Of a DNA stretch of 64,000 nt, positions 1-11,761 are shown one piece after another. The notes under the pieces are model-generated. The model did not search any database and had not been told where the DNA came from. It saw only the letters and a list, made by a program, of their open reading frames with translations. How positions within the stretch are numbered: position 1 is the stretch's first letter; each line of letters opens with the position of its first letter. Source of the stretch: Hypomesus transpacificus (Eukaryota; Chordata; Actinopteri; Osmeriformes; Osmeridae); the NCBI RefSeq assembly GCF_021917145.1, contig NW_025813709.1, positions 124,001 to 188,000 of the forward strand. The letters run 5' to 3'. Made by a program: the position numbers and the translations under genes.

Positions 1-140
1 TGTTCACCGAACAGAAGCATTTATCCAAAGTGACTCACAGTACAAAGGGGATTTGAACATGCAACATCTTGAACTGCAATGCAATGTTCCACCACAGAGC
101 TATGTCCATCCACCACTAAGCTATGCCACCACAGACGGTA
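1..140 (-). repeat. tRNA-derived SINE fragment (short family)
   Basis: Read on the minus strand this has a box-B-like GTTCAAATCCC followed by a TTTGGATAAATGCTTCTG tail, the L2-like tail shared by many fish SINEs. It matches the better preserved copy at 47955-48057 in layout. The window edge cuts it. Confidence 0.5.
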
Positions 141-1735
141 CCCTTCTCTCTGAGCCGCATCCTGTGTTGCTACTTAAGTGGATTCTTAGCGGACATGCCC
201 TCGTTAAAACACGCCTGGTAAACAAATAGACAGCACAGTCGTTCCTTTCCTACATGAGCCCAGGTCTTCTATACGTTACAGAGTCCTTCTGGATTTCTCC
301 TCATGCAGATCAGAGCTGCAGCAGAACGCACAAAGACTCTTCTTGACCTACATAGCACGTCGTAATTCCTGCTGTCATTCCTTCACCACCAAACGAGGAG
401 AGGAGGAGAGGAGGTAGAGGATGGAGAGAGGAGGCCACAGACACTGTCCCGGCCGACAACCAGGATCAGATACCACCCACAGAACGGGCCTTGGAACAGC
501 CACCATGAGGTCAGAACTCAGAAAACATTTCAGTGTCAATTTAACACCCATGTTGTTTACACAGGTCCATCTCAATCTCGAGAGCAGACCAACATGATGA
601 CAAACCAAGCCAAACAAACACTTCTACTGTTAGATGAACACTTTGAATAAAATCAAGAGGCCATATATGAGGGAGTGAGAAGGTCCACTCAGGAGACGTT
701 GTAGGAGGGTAGCCAGATCAAGCAGTTTCCCCTCCCTCCTCACGTTCAGGACAGCCAGTCATTCTCCCTCTGGTCACAGAACAAGCACTCCTCGTTCCCC
801 TGTTAAAACATTTTGTATGGAAACACTGCGTTCACAAACCCAACCCTAAACGCAGAGAGAAAACCAGACTCGCAAAAAAAACAGGGCCAACAAATTCCAC
901 ACAAATGACATATAGACCTGCCCTTGATGCTTTTGTAATTGCTTGTGGCCCTACCCTGGGTTTCTACCCAGAGCCTTGGCCGCTTTGAAAAGATGACCGG
1001 GAGGACAAGCACGCACAAACAACAAAGGGGGAATTTGGTGGAGCCCAAACGTAGCGTGGGTATAATGAACTGAACAGAGGACAAGGACAAAAACACTGAA
1101 TGCTTCTGAGGGGCCTGGCCTCATTAATGCCAGTGTTCACAGTCTCTTGACAGCACACACACATAAATACAACCACACCTACACACACTCTTGGGAACAC
1201 ACACATCAACAGGAACACACACTCAGACAGAGCAAGGCGTGACCAGGCAGGTGAGAGGACAGGTAATACTCAGGATTAGAGCAGTGCAGGGCTGTAGTCC
1301 AGGTGTGTGTGGAGACACACACAGCCCCGTGGCCTAGATTCACGTCTGGTAATCAAAACCCAGAAGGTAATGACCGTATCTGTTTAAACTGGGCTGGCCG
1401 TCATCAGGTGATATTTAGATCATATTGTAAACACAATGTCATAAACACAGCAATCCACAGCTTCTTCCATTGAAAGACGAGGGGACGTCTGCGCAATTAA
1501 AACATGTAATGTAACATGTAACACTGATGTGTACCGAACACTGTATTCTACACGTCCATGTGTCAGTAACCAGGAAGATACACAAACTTCTCTTTTGCTG
1601 CAGGCAGGCTAATTGAGTTTTTCCACTGTAATTCAACCTCTAGGCAACACCCAGGAACGTCTGAGGTCATAGGTGAACCTGTCCCTTAACAGGCAGCTTA
1701 CAGAGCGTGTGTGAGAGGAGGGGTCTCCCAGCTCT
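141..1735. other. No gene recognised; flank or intron downstream of TPRN exon 1
   Basis: The open frames here are short and resemble no known protein. A CA-rich patch lies near 1145-1225. The missing 3' exons of TPRN should lie in this direction on the minus strand, but I could not recognise them, so they are either short and diverged here or beyond the left edge. Confidence 0.4.
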
Positions 1736-2298
1736 GGGAAGGTGAGCAGGTGAGCAGGTTAGAAGGTGAGCAGGTGAGCAGGTTAGAAGGTGAGCAGGTT
1801 AGAAGGTGAGCAGGTTAGAAGGTGAGCAGGTTAGAAGGTGAGCAGGTGAGCAGGTTAGAAGGTGAGCAGGTTAGAAGGTGAGCAGGTTAGAAGGTGAGCA
1901 GGTTAGAAGGTGAGCAGGTTAGAAGGTGAGCAGGTTAGAAGGTGAGCAGGTGAGCAGGTGAGCAGGTTAGAAGGTGAGCAGGTTAGAAGGTGGGCAGGTT
2001 AGAAGGTGAGCAGGTTAGAAGGTGGGCAGGTTAGAAGGTGGGCAGGTTAGAAGGTGGGCAGGTTAGAAGGTGGGCAGGTGAGCAGGTTAGAAGGTGAGCA
2101 GGTTAGAAGGTGAGCAGGTGAGCAGGTTAGAAGGTGAGCAGGTTAGAAGGTGGGCAGGTTAGAAGGTGGGCAGGTTAGAAGGTGGGCAGGTTAGAAGGTG
2201 AGCAGGTGAGCAGGTTAGAAGGTGGGCAGGTGAGCAGGTGAGCAGGTTAGAAGGTGAGCAGGTTAGAAGGTGGGCAGGTGAGCAGGTGAGCAGCAGGA
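1736..2298. repeat. Minisatellite of two alternating 8-bp words
   Basis: The array is built from two 8-bp words, gtgagcag and gttagaag, with a gtgggcag variant, in irregular order over about 560 bp. The open frame at 2159-2353 on the minus strand, with repeated LLTCSPAH, is only a translation of this repeat. Confidence 0.9.
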
Positions 2299-2642
2299 GC
2301 ACAGGACCTGCTGACAGCTTGACGGGATTGTCAGGTAGAAACTCCTCAAGCATGTCCTAACCCACTCAGACACCTGCACACGTACACACACACACACACA
2401 GCCTCAGCCTGTTTAAGCTGCTCTAGGTACAACGCAACAACAACTGTTAATACTGTGACCAGACCATGACTTTGACCACCGCTTAATACAACAACACCAT
2501 GGAAGTTCTGCTGTTCTTTCCGTACGCACTGTTCATTGGTCGCTTTGCATGAAACAGGCTGCTATCAAACAGGAAGCAGGCTGGTTTAGTTTATGCGGCC
2601 TAACAGCGACACAAGCCACTAACAGGTATAGCTGTCCCATAT

Positions 2643-3158
2643 AGGTGTAACATCTATACCAGGTGTATAAGAGGTGTAGAACAGGTGTAACAGCTATACC
2701 AGGTGCATCAGAGGTGTAGAACAGGTGTAACAGCTATACCAGGTGCATCAGAGGTGTAGAACAGGTGGAACATCTATACCAGGTGTATCAGAGGTGTAGA
2801 ACAGGTGGAACATCTATACCAGGTGTATCAGAGGTGTAGAACAGGTGTAACATCTATACCAGGTGCATCAGAGGTGTAGAACAGGTGGAACATCTATACC
2901 AGGTGTATCAGAGGTGTAGAACAGGTGTAACATCTATACCAGGTGTATCAGAGGTGTAGAACAGGTGGAACATCTATACCAGGTGTATCAGAGGTGTAGA
3001 ACAGGTGTAACATCTATACCAGGTGTATCAGAGGTGTAGAACAGGTGTAACATCTATACCAGGTGTATCAGAGGTGTAGAACAGGTGTAACATCTATACC
3101 AGGTGTATCAGAGGTGTAGAACAGGTGTAACATCTATACCAGGTGTATCAGGACAGCT
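2643..3158. repeat. 40-bp minisatellite abutting the TPRN exon 1 splice donor
   Basis: About 13 copies of a 40-bp unit, internally two related halves of about 20 bp (aggtgtaacatctatacc and aggtgtatcagaggtgtaga). The array ends about 20 bp from the minus-strand TPRN donor at 3179-3178, so it lies in the first part of that intron. Confidence 0.9.
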
Positions 3159-3179
3159 CCAGGCTTCAGGTCTGCTCAC

Positions 3180-5156
3180 CTTCTTGCCCGTGGAGCTGGT
3201 CTTGGAGAGGCAGGAGCGCCCCAGTGAGAGGTACCCTCCGATCACCTGGATCTCCTCCACAGCAGGGTAGCGCTTCTTCAGCAGGGAGCCCAGCTGGGCG
3301 AAGGGGGCCGGGGGGGGCGTGGAGGCGGGTGTTGCCCCTCCAGAGGGCTCCTCCTGGGGCTGGGGGGATGTGGTCTGAGGCTGGGGGTCGGTCTGAGGCT
3401 GGGGGTCGGCTTGGGGCTGGGGCTGGGGCTTGCGTTTAGGCACCACAGTGAAGGTGTTTCCTTTCCTCTTCTGGACCACCGGGCTAGGGTAGGGGGGTCC
3501 GGGCTCCACGTCAATGTCGTCTATGTTGGTGATGGGGAGGTGCTCAGAGGGGGGGGCCTCTGGGGGGGGGGAGGAGGGAGGGGGAGAGGTGGGGGCAGGG
3601 GTGACGGTGACGGTGGGGGAGGCAGGGGGAGACAGGTCTGGAGAGGGGGAGACAGGGATGGTCTCCTCTTCTCTGCTAGAGGGCTCCGGGCTGGGCGTGG
3701 GGGAGAGGGACGTGGGGGAGAGGGGCGTTGGCACTCCGGGGGAGGGGCGGGGTCTGGCGGGGCTGGGCGGGGCCGTGCTGCCCGGGGCAGAGGCGTGGCG
3801 CTTGGGGACGACCGTGAAGGAGTTCCGGGACTGGAGGCGCAGGTTGGCGAGGGCCCGGGCCTGGAGGTCCCCAGCAGGCAGCTGGGAGAGGTCTGGGCGG
3901 GCCGCTGGGCGGATCTCGAAGCTGGGGGAGGGAGGGGAGGCCGGGGAGGGGGACTCGGCACGGACGCGGAGGATCTCTGAAGAGCATGATGGCACCTTGG
4001 GTTTGGAGGCCGCCTCGGGACTCTCCCAGCCTCCCCCACTGACGGTCTTGGACCCGGAGGGAGACGGGGGCTGTGGGGCCCCCGTGGAGTCCCGGGGGGC
4101 CAGGGGGCCCTGGAGGACGGGGGAGGACCAGCCCGGTCGGACGAGGCTGCGGACCGGTGACCCCAGTTGAGGGTGCGACACGTACTTTGGCACCAGATCT
4201 GGCTGTGGTTTGGGTCGGGACCTCGACCTGTTCGCACTGCTGGTCTCCAGGTCCAGAAGGTTCTCTGTGCTGCGAGACTTGGGTTGCAGTTTGCCGTAGT
4301 TGCTGTCGAATTTCTGAAGCATGCGGCTCACCATGCCCTGACCGTCTCCCGTCTCGAGCGAGCCCTCATAACCCGGACGACCCAGCGTGCTCAAGTTCTC
4401 CTCGCTCCTACTCAGTGCCGTGTCATAAATGACCACTTCCTTCGCCCGTATCTCAGTAACCGCACTGCCTCTCCGATCCAAAAGGTCGTTGAGGGAGCTA
4501 TAATTACCAACTCCATTCTGCTGAAGCGTAGACGTGGATTTGAGTCCACTTGTATCCGGGAAATAGTCCGGATCGGACTCGATGATAATGATATTCTCTG
4601 CGCGTATAGTCCGTATTCCAGGAACACTCCCATACAGTTCCAGTATATGCTGAACCGGACGAGAGGCATTCTCTCTGTCCTGCCGTTTCTTCCGTTCCTT
4701 CTCCAGTTTGATGAACGGGTTCTCTTGCAAGGGGCCTAGACTGTCCTGCAGAACCAGGCTCTCGTGTCCCCCGTCCTCCCTCGCCGTTCTCTCAGCAGAG
4801 TCGTTAGCGTCGGTGGCAGTCCAGGGGTCTTTGTTTGTTTTCACCGGCGACAGCTCCGGGGAGGTTACGGTGCTACTGCCACGCTTGCCTGCGAAGTGCT
4901 GGCTTGCTGGGGCTACGGTGTTGTTCCGACCAGCGGCAGCGCAGCCTGTATTGTCTTTTTTGGGGCCACTGCCGTTTCCCGTTACTTCGCCATTAACCCG
5001 CGATGAGCTCGCGCTAGGGCACGGCTCGGCTGCACCTGCTCCTGCTCCGCCACCCTTCGCTTTCCTCCGCTCGAGAATCTCTCGTTTCCAGGCCGGCATC
5101 CTCGGGCTCTCCTGGCCTGCCTCTTGGCGGAGGACACGTACCTCTCCCCCAGACAT
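3180..5156 (-). CDS. tprn: Taperin, first coding exon (partial gene)
   Basis: Encodes 659 residues from an ATG at 5156 with A at -3. The open frame runs 40 codons further upstream without support, so I chose this internal start, which lies 19 residues before the family N-terminal motif PAWKREILERRKAK (residues 21-34). Other taperin features are the ENPFIKLEKERKKR segment, a long Pro/Ser-rich middle, two copies of a FTVVPKR motif and the C-terminal block LKKRYPAVEEIQVIGGYLSL. The exon ends after GKK with donor AAG|GTGAGC at 3179. Human taperin continues with a PP1-binding KISF motif and an acidic tail; those exons were not found. Taperin docks protein phosphatase 1 and localises to hair-cell stereocilia bases; loss causes deafness in humans (general knowledge). 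The identification is firm, the gene incomplete. Confidence 0.9.
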
Positions 5157-6740
5157 TGTGGAACGAGAGGATAACGTCTCCGGGGCAAGGGAGAAGCTGT
5201 TCCCCGGGCTGGGACGGAACCCTATATCCTGTGTCTTTCGCTGTACCTGCAGCGCCGAGTAGCCTACCGTACACACACATACATCACCTCGGTCTTTCTC
5301 TGCCTTCTTGGGTTCCTCCTCCTCCCTCCCTCCTCTGTCTGGGTCTCCAGCCCCGCCTTCCGCACCTGTAAACCTACAACGTCATCCTCCAGTATTCAAA
5401 GCCGCGCCTCCCAAGGACTAAAGGAGCAACCTCATTTGGTGATAGCGATTAAGACACTCCTACTTTAAACATCTTGCTCCACCCCCTAACTACATCTCCT
5501 CCCATTTCTATTGTTGAGCAGGCAAGGACGACCTGTCAATCAAGTATCTACGTCCCACCCCTTTTTACTATTTAACCCTTTCAGTGAATTGATTATATTT
5601 CGTCCCACCCGTTGTTTGTAATCTTATACAATACAAATGTCCCCATCGCTTCGAAGGGTGCTGTTTACATTACACACATAAAATCTAACTATAACACAGC
5701 TTCAAAATAAGTGGACGAGACGCTGTGTGAGTCGAATTTGTCATCGCGTTTATGTGACGGTTTAGCTGTTTGTGGACCAACCCAGTCACTTAAGGGTTTA
5801 ATTCGCGTTAATTCAGCAGCTACGTCTATGATGCCGGTGCCTTCCGAATAATCCGACTGGGATAAACACATTAGGAAATAAATTAGGTGGTATTACGGAG
5901 TTCTATTCTTGGGTACAGCTAGTAGGAGATTATATTGTTTCTCATCAAACATTTATCACCGCACAGTCACTACAAGCTTAGAATCCCAATGAGCCTCTTC
6001 GCACAAGGGCAAAGGAGAAGAGCGTGCACAATGCTGTACCGTGCTTCTGATGCACGAGATTATTTATGGTCCATGAAAGTCTATGTAGGTTGCATGCAGA
6101 GAAACAGTGAGCAAGAGTGACAAATAAAGAGTAAGAGAGAGGGACAGAAAATTGGAGTACTGTTGAAAGATTTCATAACTTTTGAATAATGAATGAATGA
6201 ACCCATATTGCTATATTCCCCAGACTGTTTCAGTAGGGCTTTTACAGGACGAGGCGGAAGTTCACGTGAACAGCTCCACAGGTCCAACACCAATGACAGG
6301 AATACAACACAGACAACATGAGCAACCCTCCCTACACTTAACTCCCACGTCTCAGTAAATTACAACATTTTGATGTGTCCCTTACTCAAATTGTCATGTC
6401 AAATAAAACTAACAAATTATATTTACTCATAATAACGTCGTTTTAACTATGACTCGCTGAGTAAAGCTTATCCTTCGGTGAAATTCAACTTTTTATAACT
6501 TAAGCTTTAGGCATAAGAAATAAGAAATTGTCAAGTGGGTCAAGTCACTCTCCACAAACGGTCCTCAACGTAAGTAGCGCCATCTTGTGGAAGAATTTTA
6601 ATCACAAACGCACAATGGGGCAGACAGGTCGATTACATTTGATTAATTGTAAAAATCCCATAGATTCAAGCATTTATAACAAACAATGGAAAAAGGATAT
6701 CTCTTATGGGATAACTGATCAAAATAACATGATAAACTCA
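5157..6740. other. TPRN 5' flank and TPRN-TMEM203 intergenic region
   Basis: The first 250 bp are GC-rich and probably hold the TPRN 5' UTR and promoter. The rest is AT-rich with no recognisable gene or RNA. Small open frames at 5689-5871 and 6081-6293 look random. Confidence 0.4.
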
Positions 6741-6760
6741 ACAAGGTTAAATGTTGATGG

Positions 6761-6766
6761 TTTATT
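6761..6766 (-). other. Candidate polyadenylation signal for TMEM203
   Basis: TTTATT on the plus strand reads AATAAA on the minus strand, about 580 bp past the TMEM203 stop codon. It is a plausible 3' end signal, but other AT-rich sites exist. Confidence 0.3.
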
Positions 6767-7212
6767 TACACGTATATAAACAGCAATAATACAACACAGG
6801 TACCAAAAAAACAAGCAAATAGACAAACAATAATATTGTTGGTGCAAGTCGAGTTACGCTTAAAAAAAAGACTATTTCCATTTGCTCAAACTCCATTCCC
6901 TATCCCATCAGTCCCCCAAAACGAGTCCTTTTTTTATCAGGAATGGCTCTTTGAAGGAAAAAAAACAATAGGCAATGAGTGCATGCTTGGGCATTAGGAT
7001 CAACACACAGACCAGATACACTTGGTATGAATGAACAGCAGTAATGTTCAGCGGACAGCCAAGCACGGTACAGCATGGAGAGATGTTCTGCTCAGAGACC
7101 AGACGGCGGGTAAGAGAGGAATGAGATCCATGACTTAGTCAGAAGACACTCCCAACATACCCAACACAGTCTGACACACGTGCGTGTGTAAACCTGGACC
7201 TTCTGTGGCAGG

Positions 7213-7296
7213 GGGGGTCGTCCTCCCCCCCCCCCCAGGGCGTCAGGGGGGAGTCATCCTCCCCCCCCCCCAGGGCATCAGGGGGGTCATCCTCCC

Positions 7297-7340
<44 letters not shown>

Positions 7341-7341
7341 A
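7213..7341. repeat. Poly-C tracts directly after the TMEM203 stop
   Basis: Three blocks of C-runs separated by agggcgtca or agggcatca followed by G-runs. The longest run is near 7293-7340 and reaches within 6 bp of the TMEM203 stop codon. The word agggcgtca also occurs at the CDS end, so the block seems to have expanded from the stop-codon region. Run lengths may be unreliable. Confidence 0.85.
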
Positions 7342-7346
7342 GGGCG

Positions 7347-7763
7347 TCAGTTGACGCGGCAGGCCCTGATCATGAGCAGCTGCAGGAGGATGAAGAGCGG
7401 CGACACGATGAGGCCGAACCACAGCTCCCTGGCCTTCTCCTGCTCCGCCAGCTTCTGACACAGCAGCACCTCACACACCAGCTTCAGGCTCAGCACCGTC
7501 AGCACCCACAGCAGCCTCAGCACCGCCAGACGCTTCTCGTTCTCCTGGTACAGGCGGATGGATACGATGGCCGTGAAGTAGGTGCTGAGGCCGTCGGCGG
7601 CGAACAGAGGCACGAAGACGAGCCACCAGCTCATGGCGGGGGCGAACAGGTCGGCACGGAGGGCCACCAGCACGCTGAACACCAGCAGAGCGCACAGGTG
7701 GAGGAAGAGCTCAAAGGTGGCGAAGCCCAGCCACTGAACCAGCTCACGCAGGGAGAACAACAT
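7347..7763 (-). CDS. tmem203: Transmembrane protein 203
   Basis: A complete single-exon CDS of 138 residues, starting MLFSLRELVQWLGFATFE and ending LLMIRACRVN, against 136 in human. Hydrophobic stretches near residues 12-34, 44-70, 80-100 and 112-130 fit a four-pass membrane protein. The family is an ER-membrane regulator of calcium homeostasis needed for sperm development, also linked to STING signalling (general knowledge). The coding region is unbroken and very close to the human protein apart from about two inserted residues near QKLAEQEKARELW. TPRN and TMEM203 are also neighbours in human, supporting both calls. Confidence 0.97.
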   Translation of the reverse strand: MLFSLRELVQWLGFATFELFLHLCALLVFSVLVALRADLFAPAMSWWLVFVPLFAADGLSTYFTAIVSIRLYQENEKRLAVLRLLWVLTVLSLKLVCEVLLCQKLAEQEKARELWFGLIVSPLFILLQLLMIRACRVN

Positions 7764-8624
7764 GGTGGAGGAGGGAGGAGGGGCCGAGAGCAGAGTCCTC
7801 TCTCTCTCAGGGACGGACTAGGGGCGAGTCACTGGCCCAGCGTGAGGGGGAGGGGCTCTGTGCGTAGGGTGGGGACATTGACGTCGGAACTGGGAGTCAC
7901 AGGTGGGGGCGTCCTCGACTAGGACAGGTATTGTGGACGCAGATGGTCCCAGAATTCACATCTTTGAAGTTGTGTGAGGGGTTAGTGAGGGTGACAGGTG
8001 AAAGCTTCAGATGGCTGGAGAGCTTTGAGGGCGTCTCTGGGACTTGTAGTCTTTCTCCAACCACACTTCAGCCTGTCAATGCAAATATGCACGTCCATAT
8101 TAGAAATCATTTTTTGAAAGAAACGTATTAAAATGACCTGTTGTCAACTTAATTCACATCAGCTAGCAGATGACGTTGATCATTCTTGTTACATTTGAAC
8201 AAAATGTTTAAGAAATTATGAATAAGCTGAATGTACCTTGATGGCTTGCAAAGCAAGCAAGATGTTACCCTTTCATAGGGTTGTACAAAATCTAGCGACA
8301 GTTCGTTCGCATATATTGGTAAACAGCAAGTCTACCTTAAAATATACGAGCTAAAGCAGAAGCTTAGATCACACAAATAAAATGTTCGCTAACGCGAGGA
8401 TAGTGCCTGAATGGCTAGCGACAACAGCTAGCTAGTGAGAGTGCTGTCGTTAGCCAGCTAGACAACTACCTTCGTAACGCCACCACACCCTGCATGTAGT
8501 CATGTATTGATATGCATTCAGGCGTAGTCCAAACTTGAGTATGTCATTTTACCTTCATGAGACTTGAGTATTTTGATTCGGTTTTATCAAACAACGACTC
8601 ATCTTCCGAATGTTTTTCCTGTCC

Positions 8625-8751
8625 TCAGCCTTCCTCCGGTTTTCGCATCGCGAGATCTCAGACGTACTATATCACAGCTGTGTACGGTGGCCGACAGTTT
8701 CTCTGACTTCTTCGAGGAAGAACATTTTTGAAGAGGACGAATTGTACAAAG
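8625..8751 (+). promoter_or_regulatory. Probable ALAD promoter and untranslated first exon
   Basis: A CpG-bearing stretch with a CTTCCTCCGG (ETS-like) sequence and TCGCGAGATC, followed by a purine-rich segment ending at a good donor AAAG|GTTAGA (8752). The first ALAD coding exon opens at an acceptor with 7 nt of leader, so an upstream non-coding exon is required; this is the best candidate I see. Splicing between them is inferred. Confidence 0.35.
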
Positions 8752-9417
8752 GTTAGACAACTAACGTGTATTCATTCATTCGTGGGTATTTATTGGCTGT
8801 TATGAAGCATTATTAATTGAGAAACATACTTTCATATTTACATTAATGAGGGAAAAAGTTTGCAAGCAAGTATATAACTAGGTTATTCATTGCAGTCAGT
8901 CAGAGTGGTAGTTTGGCTAGTAGCTGAATTGGTCACCATTCTGACTTATCTAATACATGACATTTACAGTACGTTATACTAGTATATTGGGTGAAGAGAA
9001 ATGTCAACTAATCAATTATCCTCACTATTGTTAGTCTGGATGAGTTTGAGTTTCTTACAGAAAAATAATTTTCCATCCAGTTCATGTTGTATGAATAGTT
9101 TTGTTTGATTGCTTTTGAGTCATATTCATTCAATGTTTGTTTGTCAAAGATGTATATTTGTTATGGTTCATCATTCTATGTTATTGTGACTGGAATCAAA
9201 GTAGGCTACACGTTTTGCGTACACAGAAAACATTGTAAGAAAATACGTAATTTCGGTCAAGCAATGTTGTGTCGAGCCAAGTTCACGCATGCTTAGCCAT
9301 TTAATTTGGTGGTGAGGGAAACGAAGCAGAACTGTGTAAAACAACGTCACATTCCTGTGTCTCAAAAACGTGGGGTCTTATGCCAAATCTTTGTCTTTCT
9401 CCGTCTCTCTGAGAGGC
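8752..9417. other. AT-rich stretch, probably ALAD intron 1
   Basis: No gene or RNA is recognised. The small open frames at 9105-9296 and 9171-9365 show no family resemblance. Confidence 0.35.
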
Positions 9418-11431
9418 AGCTAAATCTTTTTTTGCGTTTTGGACGTCCATATGGACGTCCATAGACTGACGGCGATGGCTGCTGATCTTTGCATGGATGG
9501 ACGGACGGCGATGCTGTTCAGAGTGCCGTCCATAGAGGGAGCAGATATTTTGGACGGCGTCATAGCCGTCCATATGGACGGCGATGCTGTTCAGAGTGCC
9601 GTCCATAGAGGGAGCAGATATTTTGGACGGCGATGGATTAGCAGGGACGTCCCTCGTGCCGTCCATAGAGGGAGCAGATATTTTGGACGGCGTCATAGCC
9701 GCCCATATGGACGGCGATGCTGTTCAGAGTGCCGTCCATAGAGGGAGCATATATTTTGGACGGCGATGGATTGAATGTTTAGCAGGCTGTTGAGCTAACA
9801 GAACTGCCGAAGGCTACCATAGCATGTAGCTAGCTACATTAACTTTGGATGACTCAATCTTTTGTCAAGTTAATTTGTATGAATTGCATGTTAGTGCAAT
9901 ATTTACGCCTTTATTCTGTTTTTTTTACATAATCAGCAGTATGATCTCATGACAATATAGACTTGAAAAACAATATGTTATGGTTTGGGTTTGCCTATAG
10001 GCTACATTTATTTTAATTATTTCGAGAATTGTTAATAAAGACTCATTTAAAAGGTTAACATTTGGAGTGTTAGGCCCATAGGCTATTACGTTTTGCATTT
10101 GTCTCCGCTCAAAGTGGTTCGTGCGCAACATTGGAGCTACTGACTGGTGGCTCCAAATCCACCCATAAAACACTTTAAACTGACGGCTTAAAAGACCTAA
10201 AGGGCAATGTATTTCATAGGGTCATAACACAATGTTAAAATCTTAATTGAGTCTTTATTAACAATTCTCGAAATAATTAAAATATATGTAGCCTATATCT
10301 AGGCAAACCCTAACCATAACATATTGTTTTTCAAGTCTGTATTGTCATGAGATTATATTGTTGATTGGCCTACTTTTGTATGTTAAAAATAAAATAAAGG
10401 CGTAAATATATAGCCTTCACTTAAATGCAATTAATACAAAATAACGTGACAAAACTTATTGAGTCATCCACGGTTGCTGTAGCTACATTCATGGTAGCCT
10501 TTGACGGCTTTGGTTTGGCTCAACACATCGTATTGTGTTTTGCATTGGTCTCCGCTCCAAGCGAGTGTTTGTTGTTTTGCGTTTGTCTCCGTGCGCAAAG
10601 TTCGTGCGCAAGATTGGAGCTACTGACTGGTGGCTTCAAATCCACCCATAAAACACTTTAAACTGACGGTTTAAAAGACCTAAATGGCAATGTATTTCAT
10701 AGGGTCATAACACAATGTTAACCTTTTAAATGAGTCTTTATTAACAATTCTCGAAATAATTAAAATAAATGTAGCCTATAGGCAAACCCAAACCATAACA
10801 TATTGTTTTTCAAGTCTATATTGTCATGAGATCATACTGCTGATTATGTAAAAAAAACAGAATAAAGGCGTAAATATTGCACTAACATGCAATTCATACA
10901 AATTAACTTGACAAAAGATAGAGTCATCCAAAGTTAATGTAGCTAGCTACATGCTATGGTAGCCTTCGGCAGTTCTGTTAGCTCAACAGCCTGCTAAACA
11001 TTCAATCCATCGCCGTCCAAAATATATGCTCCCTCTATGGACGGCACTCTGAACAGCATCGCCGTCCATATGGACGGCTATGATGCCGTCCAAAATATCT
11101 GCTCCCTCTATGGACGGCACGAGGGACGTCCCTGCTAATCCATCGCCGTCCAAAATATCTGCTCCCTCTATGGACGGCACTCTGAACAGCATCGCCGTCC
11201 ATATGGACGGCTATGACGCCGTCCAAAATATCTGCTCCCTCTATGGACGGCACTCTGAACAGCATCGCCGTCCATATGGACGGCTATGACGCCGTCCAAA
11301 ATATCTGCTCCCTCTATGGACGGCACTCTGAACAGCATCGCCGTCCGTCCATCCATGCAAAGATCAGCAGCCATCGCCGTCAGTCTATGGACGTCCATAT
11401 GGACGTCCAAAACGCAAAAAAAGATTTAGCT
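9418..11431. mobile_element. Foldback-type transposable element with very long inverted arms
   Basis: The left arm (9418 to about 10065) and right arm (about 10712-11431) are reverse complements with very few differences seen by eye. They begin agctaaatctttttttgcg and end with its complement. Each arm has a perfect 20-bp palindrome 23 bp from its end (9441-9460 and 11389-11408), then an array of 73-bp units built on gacggc/gccgtc, then about 280 bp of unique sequence. The right arm has one more array unit than the left (five against four). The spacer of about 650 bp holds further copies of arm-proximal sequence (10130-10370, 10620-10715). No transposase frame is present, so it is non-autonomous. 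I could not find a target-site duplication. Confidence 0.85.
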
Positions 11432-11576
11432 CCTACTGGTCTCTCTCGCAATCATCTTACATCATTTACATTTACATTTAGTCATTTAGCAGCATTATGT
11501 ATATCTTTTTTTTTTTTTACTCAGATAAAAAAATCCAGACACACATGACAAAACAAACTGATTTCCCCAACATTAG

Positions 11577-11761
11577 TTACATTTAGTCATTTAGCAGACG
11601 CTCTTATCCAGAGCGACTTACAGTAAGTACAGGGACATTCCCCCGAGGCAAGTAGGGTGAAGTGCCTTGCCCAAGGACACAACGTAATTTGGCACGGCGG
11701 GGAATCAATCCGGCAACCTTCTGATTACTAGCCCGACTCCCTCACCGCTCAGCCATCTGTT
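11577..11761 (-). repeat. tRNA-Leu-like SINE, nearly full length
   Basis: On the minus strand it reads cagatggctgagcggtgagg (A box), then a degenerate B box, a TTGGGCAAGGCACTTCACCC body and the CGCTCTGGATAAGAGCGTCT tail. It is the same family as the copies at 28246, 50513, 51242 and 54936. A second tail fragment lies at 11465-11495. Confidence 0.85.

Noticed and set aside
3143..4237. Gly-rich plus-strand and Pro/Ser-rich minus-strand frames over TPRN
   Set aside because: Shadow frames of the GC-rich TPRN coding exon; none has family motifs.
7698..7922. Plus-strand frame of 74 residues opposite the TMEM203 start
   Set aside because: No family resemblance and it overlaps the strongly supported TMEM203 CDS in antisense.
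9301..9696. Protein-coding frames over the inverted-repeat element (131, 111, 100 residues)
   Set aside because: The same peptides appear on both strands of both arms because of the palindromic 73-bp units; no transposase features.
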